NCBI RefSeq assembly: GCF_029945965.1
Contig: NZ_JAQSDO010000006.1
Location: forward strand, 248,001-312,000
Reading direction: 5' to 3'
DNA length: 64,000 bases
Origin: Thermomonas sp.
GTDB taxonomy: Bacteria; Pseudomonadota; Gammaproteobacteria; Xanthomonadales; Xanthomonadaceae
Shown one piece after another: positions 26,721 to 36,904 of this stretch. The translations under genes and the position numbers were made by a program. Numbering within the stretch: the first letter of the stretch is position 1; every line of letters starts with the position of its first letter. A model generated the notes under the pieces. It was not told the origin of the DNA. It saw only the letters and a program-made list of their open reading frames with translations, and did not search any database.

Positions 26721-27652
26721 GCGAGCCGAACTCCATCGCGGAAGCGGACATCACGTTCGACCAGCTCCCGGTACAGGCCTTGCAGGCGAGTCACCATCGG
26801 GCCCGGCACGCCATCACCAATGCTCCTGCCGTCCACGCTGCGGACCGGCACCACGCCGGCGAAGGTGCCGGTGCAGAACGCCTCGTCGGCGCCATAGACC
26901 TGGCTCAAGCTGAAATTCTTCTCGAACGCGGGGATATCGGCTTCGCGACACGCCTGCAGCACGTTTGCGCGGGTGATGCCGCCCAGGCAGTAGTCGCCGC
27001 TGGAGGTCCAGACCTCACCTTTGCGCACGATGAAGAAATGGGTCGAATTGCAGGTGGCGACGAAACCGTGCGGATCCAGCATCAGCGCTTCGTCGGCGCC
27101 GGCCTCGATCGCCTGGATGCAGGCGGTGATGCAGTTGAGCTTGCTGTGGCTGTTGAGCTTCGGGTCCTGCACGTCCGGAAAGCCGCGCCGCACGTGCACG
27201 GTGAACAGCTTCAGGCCAGCCGACAGGGTCTCGGGCTTGGGCAGCTTGAACTCGGGAATGATGACCACGGTGGCGCCGCCGGCCGCAGCGCGTGGGTCCT
27301 GATAAGGCGTGCGCTTCGGCCCGCGGGTCACCATCAGGCGCAGGTGCACGCCGTCATGCATGTCGTTGGCGGCAAGGGTGGCGTACAGCGCATCGGTCAG
27401 TGCGCGTCGATCCAGGCCGATGTCGAGCGCGAGTGCTTTCGCACCTTCGTACAGGCGGTCAAGGTGCTGGTCGAGGAAGAGCGGGTGGCCGCCGGCAACG
27501 CGCAGGCCTTCCCATACGCCATCGCCCAGCACGAAGCCACTGTCGAATACCGACACCGTGGCCTCGGCGCGTGGTTTCAAAGTGCCATTGATCCAAATGC
27601 GGATGTCGGCATTGCGTGGGTCGTCGTGGAAATCATGGATGCTCTGCGACAC
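26717..27652 (-). CDS. Class IV aminotransferase (branched-chain / D-amino-acid type)
   Basis: The 311 aa PLP enzyme belongs to fold type IV. Family features are F-D-S-G-F-V-L-G-D-G-V-W-E-G-L-R-V, L-M-V-T-R-G, the PLP lysine in N-S-H-S-K-L-N-C-I, and G-I-T-R-A-N-V-L (phosphate binding). Substrate cannot be told: branched-chain aminotransferase, D-alanine transaminase and aminodeoxychorismate lyase share the fold, and the length fits the first two. It is the first gene of a two-gene operon with the broken sulfotransferase-like gene and is divergent from thrS. Confidence 0.9.
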   Translation of the reverse strand: MSQSIHDFHDDPRNADIRIWINGTLKPRAEATVSVFDSGFVLGDGVWEGLRVAGGHPLFLDQHLDRLYEGAKALALDIGLDRRALTDALYATLAANDMHDGVHLRLMVTRGPKRTPYQDPRAAAGGATVVIIPEFKLPKPETLSAGLKLFTVHVRRGFPDVQDPKLNSHSKLNCITACIQAIEAGADEALMLDPHGFVATCNSTHFFIVRKGEVWTSSGDYCLGGITRANVLQACREADIPAFEKNFSLSQVYGADEAFCTGTFAGVVPVRSVDGRSIGDGVPGPMVTRLQGLYRELVERDVRFRDGVRLA

Positions 27653-27706
27653 GGGCGGGGCCTTGGATTCGGACGATCTTCGAGTCTAGTGCAAAGCCCG
27701 TCTTGA

Positions 27707-27735
27707 TTGACTTTTGGCCTGCCGGCCGCTACTTT
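27707..27735 (+). promoter_or_regulatory. Candidate promoter of thrS
   Basis: TTGACT (27707-27712) and TACTTT (27730-27735) are 17 bases apart. The -10 is weak (3 of 6). A start near 27742 would give a leader of about 160 bases before thrS. Confidence 0.45.
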
Positions 27736-27792
27736 TCATGGCCTCGAAACAAGATCAAGGTGGCCCCGGGAAACTGCGGCCGAGCGTGCGAC

Positions 27793-27882
27793 ATGAGCAC
27801 TACCAACGCCCACTGCTGAACTTCGCCGACGCATTCGAGCCCGCATTTCGTGGGCAATCAAAAGGCGCCTTGGCGCCTTTTT
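27793..27882 (+). promoter_or_regulatory. Candidate attenuator leader of thrS with short Thr-containing peptide
   Basis: A short frame at 27793-27819 reads M-S-T-T-N-A-H-C, with two adjacent Thr codons. A hairpin follows at 27839-27855 (GCCCGC/GTGGGC) and then a terminator at 27860-27882 (AAAAGGCGCC/GGCGCCTTTT plus T run). The GCCCAC of the peptide (27808-27813) can pair exactly with GTGGGC (27850-27855), so alternative folding is possible. The layout matches classical attenuation in size and order. The frame has no strong ribosome site, and an antiterminator that blocks the last stem is not clear, so this is a hypothesis. Confidence 0.45.
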
Positions 27883-27902
27883 CGTTTCCAGAGCCTGACC
27901 CC

Positions 27903-29810
27903 ATGATCGCGATTACCCTCCCCGACGGCAGCCGCCGTGAGTTCGACAACCCCGTCACTGTGTCCGATGTCGCTGCCTCGATAGGTCCCGGGCTGGCCAA
28001 GGCCGCACTGGCCGGCAAGGTCGACGGCCAACTGGTCGACACCAGCTTCCGCATCGACCGCGACGCCGAACTGGCCATCGTCACCGACAAGTCGCCGGAG
28101 GCGCTCGACGTGCTGCGCCACTCCACAGCGCACCTGTTGGCGCAAGCCGTGCAGCGCCTGTTTCCCGGCGCGCAGGTGACCATCGGCCCGGTCATCGACA
28201 ACGGGTTCTTCTACGACTTCGCCTACGAGCGCGCGTTCACGCCGGAAGACCTGCCGGTGATCGAGGCGGAGATGGCCAAAATCGTCAAGGAAGCGTTGCC
28301 GGTGTCGCGCAGCGTGAAGTCGCGCGATGACGCGGTGGCCCACTTCAAGGGCATCGGCGAGGACTTCAAGGCAGAGATCATCGAAGGCATTCCGGCCGAC
28401 CAGGAGCTGTCGCTGTATTCGCAGGGCGAGTTCACCGACCTGTGCCGTGGCCCGCACGTGCCCGGCACCGACAAGCTGCGCGCATTCAAGCTGATGAAAG
28501 TCGCCGGAGCCTACTGGCGTGGTGACCACAACAACCAGATGCTCAGCCGCATCTACGGCACCGCGTGGTTGAACGACAAGGACCTCAAGGCCTACCTGCA
28601 CCAGTTGGAGGAAGCCGAGAAGCGCGACCACCGCAAGATCGCCAAGCAGCAGGACCTGTTCCACCTGCAGGAAGAGGCGCCCGGCCTGATCTTCTGGCAT
28701 CCGAAGGGCTGGTCGATCTGGCAGGTGGTCGAACAACACATGCGCAAGGTCTATCGCGATTCCGGCTACCAGGAAGTGCGTTGCCCGCAAATCCTCGACG
28801 TCGAGCTGTGGAAAAAGTCCGGCCACTGGGACAACTACAAGGAAAACATGTTCTTCACCGAGTCGGAGAAGCGCACCTATGCGCTCAAGCCGATGAACTG
28901 CCCGGGCCATGTGCAGGTGTACAACTCGGGCCTGCACAGCTACCGAGACCTGCCGATTCGTTACGGCGAGTTCGGCGCCTGCCACCGCAATGAACCGTCC
29001 GGCGCGCTGCACGGCATCCTGCGCGTGCGCGGCTTTACCCAGGACGATGGCCACATCTTCTGCACCGAGGACCAGATCGAGGCCGAAGTCACCGCCTTCC
29101 ACCAACAGGCGATGGAGGTCTACAAGACCTTCGGCTTCACGGACGTGCAGCTGAAGATCGCGCTGCGCCCGGAACCGCGCCTGGGTGATGACGCGACCTG
29201 GGACAAGGCCGAACACGCATTGCGCGCCGCGTTGCGTGCCGCCGGGGTGGAATGGGAGGAATTGCCGGGCGAGGGTGCGTTCTATGGTCCGAAGATCGAA
29301 TACCACCTGAAAGACGCGATCGGGCGCACCTGGCAGCTGGGCACGATGCAGGTCGACTTCATGATGCCGGGGCGTCTTGGCGCCGAATACATCGACGAAC
29401 ATAGCCAGCGCAAGCATCCGGTGATGTTGCATCGCGCGATCGTGGGCTCGATGGAGCGTTTCATCGGCATCCTGATCGAACACCATGCCGGCTATTTCCC
29501 GGCCTGGCTGGCGCCGGTGCAGGCGGTGATCATGAATATCACTGATGCGCAGGCGGATTATGTCGACGAGGCTGCGAAAACCCTTGCAAATCAAGGCTTC
29601 CGTGTGATTTCGGATTTGCGCAACGAGAAGATCGGCTATAAGATCCGCGAGCACACGCTACAGCGGTTGCCGTACCTTTTGGTGGCCGGGGACCGCGAGA
29701 AGGAAAATGGCCTGTTGTCGCTGCGCTCGCGGGGTGGAGAAGACCTCGGTACCATGTCCGTTGCCGACTTCGCCGCGCGTTTGCGTGAGGAGCAGGCGAT
29801 CCAGGGTTGA
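27903..29810 (+). CDS. thrS: Threonine-tRNA ligase
   Basis: ThrRS charges tRNA-Thr. The 635 aa product has the N-terminal TGS domain ([14 protein letters not shown]), the editing domain, and the class II catalytic core with the M-N-C-P-G-H zinc segment and the [11 protein letters not shown] motif 3 region, followed by the anticodon-binding domain. I chose the ATG at 27903, where homologues begin; the longer frame to 27714 runs through the leader and terminator. It heads the infC-rpmI-rplT-pheST group. Confidence 0.96.
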   Translation: MIAITLPDGSRREFDNPVTVSDVAASIGPGLAKAALAGKVDGQLVDTSFRIDRDAELAIVTDKSPEALDVLRHSTAHLLAQAVQRLFPGAQVTIGPVIDNGFFYDFAYERAFTPEDLPVIEAEMAKIVKEALPVSRSVKSRDDAVAHFKGIGEDFKAEIIEGIPADQELSLYSQGEFTDLCRGPHVPGTDKLRAFKLMKVAGAYWRGDHNNQMLSRIYGTAWLNDKDLKAYLHQLEEAEKRDHRKIAKQQDLFHLQEEAPGLIFWHPKGWSIWQVVEQHMRKVYRDSGYQEVRCPQILDVELWKKSGHWDNYKENMFFTESEKRTYALKPMNCPGHVQVYNSGLHSYRDLPIRYGEFGACHRNEPSGALHGILRVRGFTQDDGHIFCTEDQIEAEVTAFHQQAMEVYKTFGFTDVQLKIALRPEPRLGDDATWDKAEHALRAALRAAGVEWEELPGEGAFYGPKIEYHLKDAIGRTWQLGTMQVDFMMPGRLGAEYIDEHSQRKHPVMLHRAIVGSMERFIGILIEHHAGYFPAWLAPVQAVIMNITDAQADYVDEAAKTLANQGFRVISDLRNEKIGYKIREHTLQRLPYLLVAGDREKENGLLSLRSRGGEDLGTMSVADFAARLREEQAIQG

Positions 29811-29852
29811 GCCAGCGTTCGCGCTGGACGACTGTGCAGTAAAGGCAATGCG

Positions 29853-29916
29853 GGCCCGCGATTCCGGAATCGTGGGCCATTCCGGCTTCAGAGAAGCCCG
29901 GCTTTTTAATAAAGCC
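29853..29916 (+). promoter_or_regulatory. Hairpins between thrS and infC
   Basis: A perfect stem with one G-U pair joins GGCCCGCGATTCC (29853-29865) to GGAATCGTGGGCC (29866-29878). A second hairpin, GGCTTT/AAAGCC with a 5-base loop (29900-29916), ends six bases before the infC ribosome site at 29922. They may control infC translation, or act as RNA processing sites. Confidence 0.5.
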
Positions 29917-29933
29917 ATATTGGAGAGTGCGAC

Positions 29934-30458
29934 ATCAGTACCACTGACTCGAAGCAGAACCGCAGGAACCAGGAAATCCGCGTCCCGCGCGTACGCGTGA
30001 TCGGCAGCGATGGCGAAATGATCGGCGTGCTGTCGCGCGACGAGGCGCTGACATTGGCCGAGGCCGAAGCGCTCGATCTGGTCGAGATCCAGCCGAACGC
30101 GGATCCGCCTGTCTGCAAGATCATGGACTTCGGCAAGTTCAAGTTCGAACTGCAGAAGAAGAACAACGAGGCCAAGAAGAAGACCAAGCAGGTCGAGATC
30201 AAGGAAGTGAAGTTCCGTCCGGTCACGGACGAGGGCGACTACCAGATCAAGTTGCGCAAGATGCGTGAATTCCTCGAGGTCGGCGACAAGATCAAGGTCA
30301 ACATCCGCTTCCGTGGCCGCGAGATGAGCCATCAGGAACTGGGCCGCGAGATGGCCGCGCGGATCGAGACCGATCTCGGCGAGGACATCGTCATTGAATC
30401 GCGCCCGCGCCTGGAAGGCCGGCAGATGGTGATGATGATTGCGCCGAAGAAGAAATAA
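29934..30458 (+). CDS. infC: Translation initiation factor IF-3
   Basis: IF-3 binds the 30S subunit and checks the start codon and initiator tRNA. The gene starts at a rare ATC codon at 29934, behind a GGAG site at 29922-29925, so the product begins M-S-T-T-D-S-K-Q-N (174 aa), as homologues do. A shorter frame starting at GTG 29997 would lose the N-terminus and is not preferred. Non-AUG starts are the known way infC is autoregulated: IF-3 selects against them. The C-terminal domain ends [10 protein letters not shown]. Confidence 0.95.
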   Translation: MSTTDSKQNRRNQEIRVPRVRVIGSDGEMIGVLSRDEALTLAEAEALDLVEIQPNADPPVCKIMDFGKFKFELQKKNNEAKKKTKQVEIKEVKFRPVTDEGDYQIKLRKMREFLEVGDKIKVNIRFRGREMSHQELGREMAARIETDLGEDIVIESRPRLEGRQMVMMIAPKKK

Positions 30459-30474
30459 CGCTGCCTTTCCGTAG

Positions 30475-30525
30475 ATGCGGGGCTTGCCCCGCATGTGACG
30501 GGGATGTGCCGGGCAAGCCCGGCAC
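30475..30525. repeat. Two REP-like palindromes between infC and rpmI
   Basis: ATGCGGGGCTTGCCCCGCAT (30475-30494) and GTGCCGGGCAAGCCCGGCAC (30506-30525) are perfect or near-perfect palindromes, about 11 bases apart. Elements of this kind (TGTAGGTGCCGGGC...) are frequent in Xanthomonadaceae. They may end or slow transcription coming from thrS-infC. Confidence 0.7.
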
Positions 30526-30547
30526 CTACAAGTCGGGTCTACCTGCA

Positions 30548-30576
30548 TTGAGCTTTCCGAGCGGATCCGCCATAAT
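30548..30576 (+). promoter_or_regulatory. Internal promoter for rpmI-rplT-pheST
   Basis: TTGAGC (30548-30553) and CATAAT (30571-30576) are 17 bases apart. It follows the REP-like palindromes. The RNA would start near 30584 and leave a leader of about 220 bases before rpmI, beginning with a CCCGG-TTCG-CCGGG hairpin (30583-30596). Confidence 0.6.
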
Positions 30577-30656
30577 AGTCGGCCCGGTTCGCCGGGTTTG
30601 TTGTAGTGCGGCACCCAGGACCCGCCTTGATCCGGCGTTTTAACGCTTAAGGATCA

Positions 30657-30785
30657 ATGGCTTACCACCGGCACAGGCAGGACGGAAAGCCCGGATTTTT
30701 GGGCTTCGCGACGAGGAGCGACGGCCGCAAGGCCTGGCGACGAAGCGCAAAGTACAAAAAGATGGCGCCTCGGCCAGTATGTTGA
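30657..30785 (+). other. 42-codon basic upstream frame in the rpmI leader, or repeat-derived sequence
   Basis: The frame starts at ATG 30657 behind AAGGA (30649-30653), only 3 bases before the start, and ends at TGA 30783-30785. The product is rich in Arg and Lys (its centre reads [19 protein letters not shown]). AAGGATCAATG resembles the true rpmI start AAGGATCCCCAATG (AAGGA at 30792-30796). A GATCC..GGATC hairpin is also present at about 30629-30655. It may be a leader peptide, a decoy for ribosome or L20 binding, or part of an interspersed repeat. The sequence from 30459 to 30802 has no other gene. Confidence 0.3.
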
Positions 30786-30802
30786 TTTCGCAAGGATCCC
30801 CA

Positions 30803-31000
30803 ATGCCCAAGATCAAGACCAATCGCGGGGCTGCAAAGCGCTTCCGGAAGACCGCTTCCGGCAAGTACAAATGCGGCCACGCAAATCGAAGCCACATCCT
30901 CACCAAGAAAGCGACCAAGCGGAAGCGCAACCTCCGGCAGACGAACCATGTTCGTCCCGAGGACGCTGGCCGTCTGGATCGCATGCTTCCGTATTTGTGA
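30803..31000 (+). CDS. rpmI: 50S ribosomal protein L35
   Basis: L35 is a small basic protein of the large ribosomal subunit. The 65 aa product begins [14 protein letters not shown] and has the typical [10 protein letters not shown] run and a C-terminal D[10 protein letters not shown]. The ATG at 30803 is preceded by AAGGA. A longer frame starting at 30779 would add 8 residues and is unlikely. rplT follows after 11 bases. Confidence 0.97.
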   Translation: MPKIKTNRGAAKRFRKTASGKYKCGHANRSHILTKKATKRKRNLRQTNHVRPEDAGRLDRMLPYL

Positions 31001-31011
31001 GGAGATAGAAA

Positions 31012-31371
31012 ATGGCACGAGTCAAACGTGGTGTAACGGCGCGCGCGCGCCACAAGAAAATCCTGAAGCAGGCCAAGGGCTACTACAACGCACGCCGCAA
31101 GGTGTTCCGCGTTGCCAAGCAGGCCGTTACCAAGGCCCTGCAATACGCCTACATCGGCCGCAAGCAGAAGAAGCGTCTTTTCCGCAACCTGTGGATCGCG
31201 CGCATCAATGCTGCGTCGCGGGCCAATGGCATCAACTACAGCCGTTTCATGAACGGCCTGTTGAAGGCGGGTATCACCCTGGACCGCAAGGTGCTGGCGG
31301 ACATCGCCGTGCACGACGCGGCGGGCTTTACCGCCCTGACCGAGAAGGCCAAGGGCGCTTTGGCGGCGTAA
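31012..31371 (+). CDS. rplT: 50S ribosomal protein L20
   Basis: L20 is needed early in 50S assembly and represses its own operon by binding leader RNA. The 119 aa product begins [16 protein letters not shown] and has [24 protein letters not shown] site precedes it. It is followed by a terminator-like hairpin and then pheS. Confidence 0.97.
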   Translation: MARVKRGVTARARHKKILKQAKGYYNARRKVFRVAKQAVTKALQYAYIGRKQKKRLFRNLWIARINAASRANGINYSRFMNGLLKAGITLDRKVLADIAVHDAAGFTALTEKAKGALAA

Positions 31372-31395
31372 GCCGTCACTCCACACCAGTTGTAG

Positions 31396-32511
<1,116 letters not shown>

Positions 32512-32521
32512 GGCACGTTGC

Positions 32522-34939
32522 ATGAAGTTCCCTGAAAACTGGCTGCGCCAACACGTCAAGACATCCGCCACGCGCGATGAGCTCGCGGCGACGCTGACTG
32601 CCATTGGCTTGGAGGTCGAAGAGATGACCGTGCTCGGCGCGGCGCTGGACGGCGTCGTGGTCGCGCGCATCGTCGGATGTGCCAAGCACCCGCAGGCTGA
32701 CAAGCTGCAGGTCTGCCAGGTCGATGCGGGGAGCGACAAGTTGCTGCAGGTCGTCTGCGGCGCACCGAACGCGCGTCCGGGCCTGGTTGCGCCGCTCGCG
32801 ACCATCGGCACCCGGGTCGGCGAGTTGACGATCAAGGCGGCGACGCTGCGTGGCATCGACTCCAATGGCATGTTGTGTTCGACAAAGGAACTCGGCATCG
32901 ATGCCGATGCATCCGGCCTGCTGGAACTGCCAGCGGATGCGCCAGTGGGCACGCCGTTGGCGGAGTATCTCGGGTTGCCGGATACAAGCTTCGAACTGAA
33001 ACTGACCCCGAATCGCGCCGACTGTTTCAGCGTGCGCGGGATCGCGTTCGATGTTGCCGCTGCTACCGGTTGCGAAGTCGAGGCGCTGGACAGCGTGCCG
33101 ATGCCGGCTTTACACCAGGCGACGCTGCCGGTCGAACTGAACGCAGGCAGCGATGCACCTCGCTATATCGGGCGGATCATCGAAGGGCTCGATGCCACGC
33201 TGAAGACGCCGCTATGGATGGCCGAACGCCTGCGCCGCAGCGGCGTGCGTCCGATCAGCCTGCTGGTCGATGTCACCCAGTACGTGATGCTGGAACTCGG
33301 GCAGCCGTTGCATGCCTTCGACCGCGACCTGCTCACGGGTCCGGTCGGCGTGCGTCGCGGACGCGCAGGCGAATCGTTGAAGTTGCTCGATGGTCGCGAT
33401 GTCGTGGTTGATCCCGAATTCCTGCTGATCACCGACGCCGACCGTCCGGTCGCGCTTGCGGGCGTGATGGGCGGCTTCGATACGCGCGTCACCGACACGA
33501 CCCGGAATGTGTTCCTCGAGGCCGCACACTTTGCGCCGTCGGCGATCATTGGCCGCAGTCGCAAACTGGGCATGCACACCGATGCGGCGCATCGGTTCGA
33601 GCGTGGCGTGGATCCGGAGTTGCCACGTATTGCGATCGAACATGCCTCGCGCCTGATAGTCGAGATCGCCGGCGGTGCGCCTGGTCCGGTGATCGAGGCT
33701 GTCCTGCCCGAATACCTGCCACAGCCGAGTCCGATCCAGTTGCGCCGCACACGGTTGGCCCGCGTGCTGGGGACGCAGGTTGCTGATGGCGAAGTAACGC
33801 GCATCCTCACCGCACTCGGATTGGATGTGGTCGTGCAGGCCGATGGCTGGATGGTCACGCCACCGGCACGTCGTTTTGATCTGGCGATCGAGGAAGACCT
33901 GATCGAGGAAGTCGCTCGCATCCATGGTTATGACGCGATCCCGGTGACGCTGCCAGGCGGTGGCACGCGCTTGGTGGCACCCAGCGTCGCTTCTGACGGA
34001 CGAATGTCCGTTCAAACCCGGAGCAGCGAACACGACGCACGCCGGCAACTGGTCGCACGCGATTATCTGGAGGCGATCAATTACGCCTTCGTCGATGCCG
34101 CGCAGCTGGGCGAATGGACACTTGGCGGGCAGGGCGTGACGCTGGCCAATCCACTCAGTGCCGAACTCGGCGTAATGCGGCCTTCGTTGTTGCCGGGGCT
34201 GGTGGCAGCACTGGCTCGCAACGTCGCGCGCCAGCAATCGCGCGTGCGCCTGTTCGAAATCGGCAAGACCTTCGCCATGGCCGAAGTCGGTCAGGCGCCT
34301 CGCGAAACCTGCCGGATTGCCGCCGTGGCCTGTGGCAATACCACAGCCGAGCAATGGGGCGTGCCAGTGCACGCGCTGGATTTCCACGACATCAAGGGCG
34401 ACCTCGACAGCCTGGCTGCGCTGTCTGGTGCGGTGCTCGACTATCGCGCATCCAGTGAAGCGTTCGCGCATCCCGGACGTTCCGCCGATGTTTATCGCCT
34501 GGACGAAGCCGGCGGCGACGTGCGCATCGGTTGGATCGGTCAGGTGCATCCGCGCCTGCAGCGGGCACTCGGGATCGATGTCGATGTGCTTGCCTTCGAA
34601 CTCGATCTTGACCTGTTGCTCGCCCGCGACCTGCCACGCGCAGGTGCGATGTCGAAGTATCCGTCCGTCCGCCGGGACCTCGCGTTCGTCGTCGCGGAAT
34701 CGGTGTCCTGGGAGGCCATGCAGACGACTGTCAGGCAGGCTGCGGGGCACTCACTGCGCGAGTTGCGGCTGTTCGACCGCTATGCCGGGAAGGGCGTGGA
34801 AAACGGATTCAAGAGTCTCGCTATGGGCTTGATTTTGCAGGATGAAACGCGCACCCTGATAGACCGCGATGTGGAGGCGGTGGTGGCCGAAGTGGTCGCC
34901 GCGCTGGAACAGGAACACGGAGCGGCCATCCGGCGCTGA
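32522..34939 (+). CDS. pheT: Phenylalanine-tRNA ligase beta subunit
   Basis: The beta subunit binds tRNA and edits mischarged Tyr-tRNA. The 805 aa product has the N-terminal [12 protein letters not shown], the tRNA-binding EMAP-like domain (residues about 40-150, with [10 protein letters not shown]), the B3/B4 editing region, B5 and the C-terminal FDX-ACB domain ([12 protein letters not shown]). It is slightly longer than the E. coli protein. ihfA follows after 11 bases. Confidence 0.96.
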   Translation: MKFPENWLRQHVKTSATRDELAATLTAIGLEVEEMTVLGAALDGVVVARIVGCAKHPQADKLQVCQVDAGSDKLLQVVCGAPNARPGLVAPLATIGTRVGELTIKAATLRGIDSNGMLCSTKELGIDADASGLLELPADAPVGTPLAEYLGLPDTSFELKLTPNRADCFSVRGIAFDVAAATGCEVEALDSVPMPALHQATLPVELNAGSDAPRYIGRIIEGLDATLKTPLWMAERLRRSGVRPISLLVDVTQYVMLELGQPLHAFDRDLLTGPVGVRRGRAGESLKLLDGRDVVVDPEFLLITDADRPVALAGVMGGFDTRVTDTTRNVFLEAAHFAPSAIIGRSRKLGMHTDAAHRFERGVDPELPRIAIEHASRLIVEIAGGAPGPVIEAVLPEYLPQPSPIQLRRTRLARVLGTQVADGEVTRILTALGLDVVVQADGWMVTPPARRFDLAIEEDLIEEVARIHGYDAIPVTLPGGGTRLVAPSVASDGRMSVQTRSSEHDARRQLVARDYLEAINYAFVDAAQLGEWTLGGQGVTLANPLSAELGVMRPSLLPGLVAALARNVARQQSRVRLFEIGKTFAMAEVGQAPRETCRIAAVACGNTTAEQWGVPVHALDFHDIKGDLDSLAALSGAVLDYRASSEAFAHPGRSADVYRLDEAGGDVRIGWIGQVHPRLQRALGIDVDVLAFELDLDLLLARDLPRAGAMSKYPSVRRDLAFVVAESVSWEAMQTTVRQAAGHSLRELRLFDRYAGKGVENGFKSLAMGLILQDETRTLIDRDVEAVVAEVVAALEQEHGAAIRR

Positions 34940-34950
34940 AGGGGACAGCA

Positions 34951-35253
34951 ATGGCGTTGACCAAGGCGGAAATGGCGGAACGTCTGTACGAGGACGTTGG
35001 CCTGAACAAGCGTGAGGCGAAGGAATTCGTCGACGCATTCTTCAATGCATTGCGCGAGGCGCTGGAGCATGGACGGCAGGTCAAGCTGTCAGGCTTCGGC
35101 AACTTCGACCTGCGCCGCAAGAACCAGCGGCCTGGCCGCAACCCGAAGACCGGTCAGGAAATCCCGATTTCCGCACGCACCGTGGTGACCTTCCGACCCG
35201 GTCAGAAATTGAAGGAACGCGTGGAAGCTTTCGGCGGAGTCCACCATGCTTGA
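34951..35253 (+). CDS. ihfA: Integration host factor alpha subunit
   Basis: IHF-alpha pairs with IHF-beta to bend DNA. The 100 aa product has [20 protein letters not shown], the DNA-binding beta-arm with [13 protein letters not shown], and the final helix. The position after pheT is the conserved gammaproteobacterial one. Its 3' end overlaps the next gene by 8 bases. Confidence 0.96.
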   Translation: MALTKAEMAERLYEDVGLNKREAKEFVDAFFNALREALEHGRQVKLSGFGNFDLRRKNQRPGRNPKTGQEIPISARTVVTFRPGQKLKERVEAFGGVHHA

Positions 35254-35602
35254 TCCGGGCAGTAACCGCGAACTTCCGCCGATCCCGGCCAAGCGCTATT
35301 TCACCATCGGTGAAGTGAGCGAGCTCTGCGACGTCAAGCCACACGTGCTGCGTTACTGGGAAACCGAGTTCCCGAGCCTGGAGCCGGCCAAGCGTCGCGG
35401 CAATCGGCGCTACTACCAGCGCCATGACGTGCTGATGGTGCGGCAGATCCGCAGCCTGCTGTACGAACAGGGCTACACGATTGGTGGTGCGCGCCTGCGC
35501 CTTGAAGGCGACGGAGCAAAGCAGGAATCGGCATTGAGCAACCAGATCGCCAAGCAGGTGCGGATGGAGCTGGAAGAAGTCCTGCAACTGCTGCGTCGCT
35601 GA
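35246..35602 (+). CDS. MerR-family transcriptional regulator
   Basis: The 118 aa product has one MerR-type winged helix ([24 protein letters not shown]) and a short C-terminal coiled coil (about residues 85-118), with no effector domain. Genes of this type sit next to ihfA in many gammaproteobacteria, usually annotated only as MerR family. It overlaps ihfA and is therefore co-translated. Its targets are unknown. Confidence 0.92.
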   Translation: MLDPGSNRELPPIPAKRYFTIGEVSELCDVKPHVLRYWETEFPSLEPAKRRGNRRYYQRHDVLMVRQIRSLLYEQGYTIGGARLRLEGDGAKQESALSNQIAKQVRMELEEVLQLLRR

Positions 35603-35636
35603 GTTGCCGGGCAGGCTATAATTCCCCGCCTGTCAT

Positions 35637-35713
35637 CGGGGTATAGCGCAGCCTGGTAGCGCACTTGTCTGGGGGACAAGTGGTCGTCGGTTCAAATCCG
35701 GCTACCCCGACCA
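35637..35713 (+). tRNA. tRNA-Pro (GGG)
   Basis: A complete 77-base tRNA with encoded CCA. Acceptor CGGGGTA/TACCCCG, discriminator A, D-arm GCGCAGCCTGGTAGCGC, anticodon arm CTTGT-CTGGGGG-ACAAG giving anticodon GGG, T-loop TTCAAAT. A TATAAT at 35617-35622, followed by a GC-rich discriminator, is the likely -10; the matching -35 is poor. Confidence 0.97.
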
Positions 35714-35720
35714 AATCAGA

Positions 35721-35756
35721 AACAACAACGCCCGGCAAGCCGGGCGTTGTTGTTTC
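35721..35756 (+). terminator. Terminator of tRNA-Pro
   Basis: Stem AACAACAACGCCCGG/CCGGGCGTTGTTGTT with a CAAG loop and a short T run, eight bases past the tRNA. Confidence 0.85.
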
Positions 35757-35848
35757 TGGAAATCGGTACGCGGTTCAGTGTGCGGTCGAACTTCATTGCG
35801 TGCGTGCAGTCACACTGCGGCACTTGTCTCTGCCCATTGGGAATTCGG

Positions 35849-36895
35849 ATGCGACGCATGTTGATGCTGGGATTGTGTTTGGCATTGGTGTCACCTGTTC
35901 ATGCACAGCAAGTGCAGTCGCCGCCGGTCGACGCCAATCCGGCGATACCCGTTGCAACGGGTGTGGGAGCCGATGGCATCCGAACCGAAGAAACCGTCAT
36001 CGTCATCGGCGAGCAGCCTGGCCCGGGTCTGTGGCTGGTGCGCAAGGGTGGTCACGACCTGTGGATCCTGGGGACGCTGAATCCGTTGCCGGCGAAGATG
36101 CAGTGGCAGTCGAAGCAGGTCGAAGACGTCATCGCCAACGCACAGGAGGTGATTCGCCCGCCGTCGGTGCAGTTAGGGGTCAAGGTCGGCTTCTTCAAGT
36201 CGCTGACGCTGCTGCCTTCATTGCTGGGTGTACGCAAGAACCCGGACGACAAGACACTTGAACAGGTAGTGTCGCCGCAGTCCTATGCGCGCTGGAAGGC
36301 ACTGAAAACGCGCTACATCGGTAGTGATCGCGGTATCGAAAAGTGGCGGCCGATGTTCGCGGCACTAGAGCTCTACAACGATGCGATGAAGAAGTCCGGC
36401 TTGGAGAACGGAAAATCCGTCTGGCCGACGATTAACAGGGCGATCGAAGCCCACCACCCCAGCGTCACGATGGTGAAGGAGGAGATCGTGGTCACCGATC
36501 CGAAACCTCTCGTCAAAGAGTTCAAGCGGACCACGCTGGACGACCTTGCCTGCTTCGACAACACAATGACCCAGATTGAAACCGATCTCGATGCCATGCG
36601 GTTGCGCGCGAACGCATGGGCGACCGGCGACATGGCCGCCTTGCAGGCGCTGCCACCGCCCTACCAGTGGGAAGCGTGCAGCAGTGCGATTACCGAGGCC
36701 GGCATCGGCAAGCGACTGGGTTTCGGCGACGCGCAAAAGAAGGTGGGGGCGAAGTGGATGGCTGCCGCAGAGGCTGCCCTGGACAAGAATGCGGTGACGT
36801 TCGCTACCCTCGACATGAAGGACATGCTTGGCCCGAATGGCTACCTGGCCAAGCTCAAGGCCAAGGGCTACATGGTGCTGGCGCCTGACGAATAA
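35849..36895 (+). CDS. TraB/GumN family protein
   Basis: The 348 aa product starts MRRMLMLGLCLALVSPVHAQ, a signal peptide, so it is exported. The mature part begins with the TraB/GumN features L-W-L-V-R-K-G-G-H-D-L-W-I-L-G-T-L-N-P-L-P and later L-D-D-L-A-C-F-D-N-T-M. GumN-like proteins are common in Xanthomonas and may be metalloprotease-like, but the second G-x-H-x-x-H type motif is not evident, so activity is unclear. I chose the ATG at 35849 because a signal peptide begins there; the longer frame crosses the tRNA terminator. Convergent with dxs. Confidence 0.82.
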   Translation: MRRMLMLGLCLALVSPVHAQQVQSPPVDANPAIPVATGVGADGIRTEETVIVIGEQPGPGLWLVRKGGHDLWILGTLNPLPAKMQWQSKQVEDVIANAQEVIRPPSVQLGVKVGFFKSLTLLPSLLGVRKNPDDKTLEQVVSPQSYARWKALKTRYIGSDRGIEKWRPMFAALELYNDAMKKSGLENGKSVWPTINRAIEAHHPSVTMVKEEIVVTDPKPLVKEFKRTTLDDLACFDNTMTQIETDLDAMRLRANAWATGDMAALQALPPPYQWEACSSAITEAGIGKRLGFGDAQKKVGAKWMAAAEAALDKNAVTFATLDMKDMLGPNGYLAKLKAKGYMVLAPDE

Positions 36896-36904
36896 GCAGT
36901 GAGA

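Noticed and set aside
27714-27902. N-terminal extension of thrS
   Set aside because: It would cross the leader terminator and adds residues that are absent from ThrRS. The TGS domain begins at 27903.
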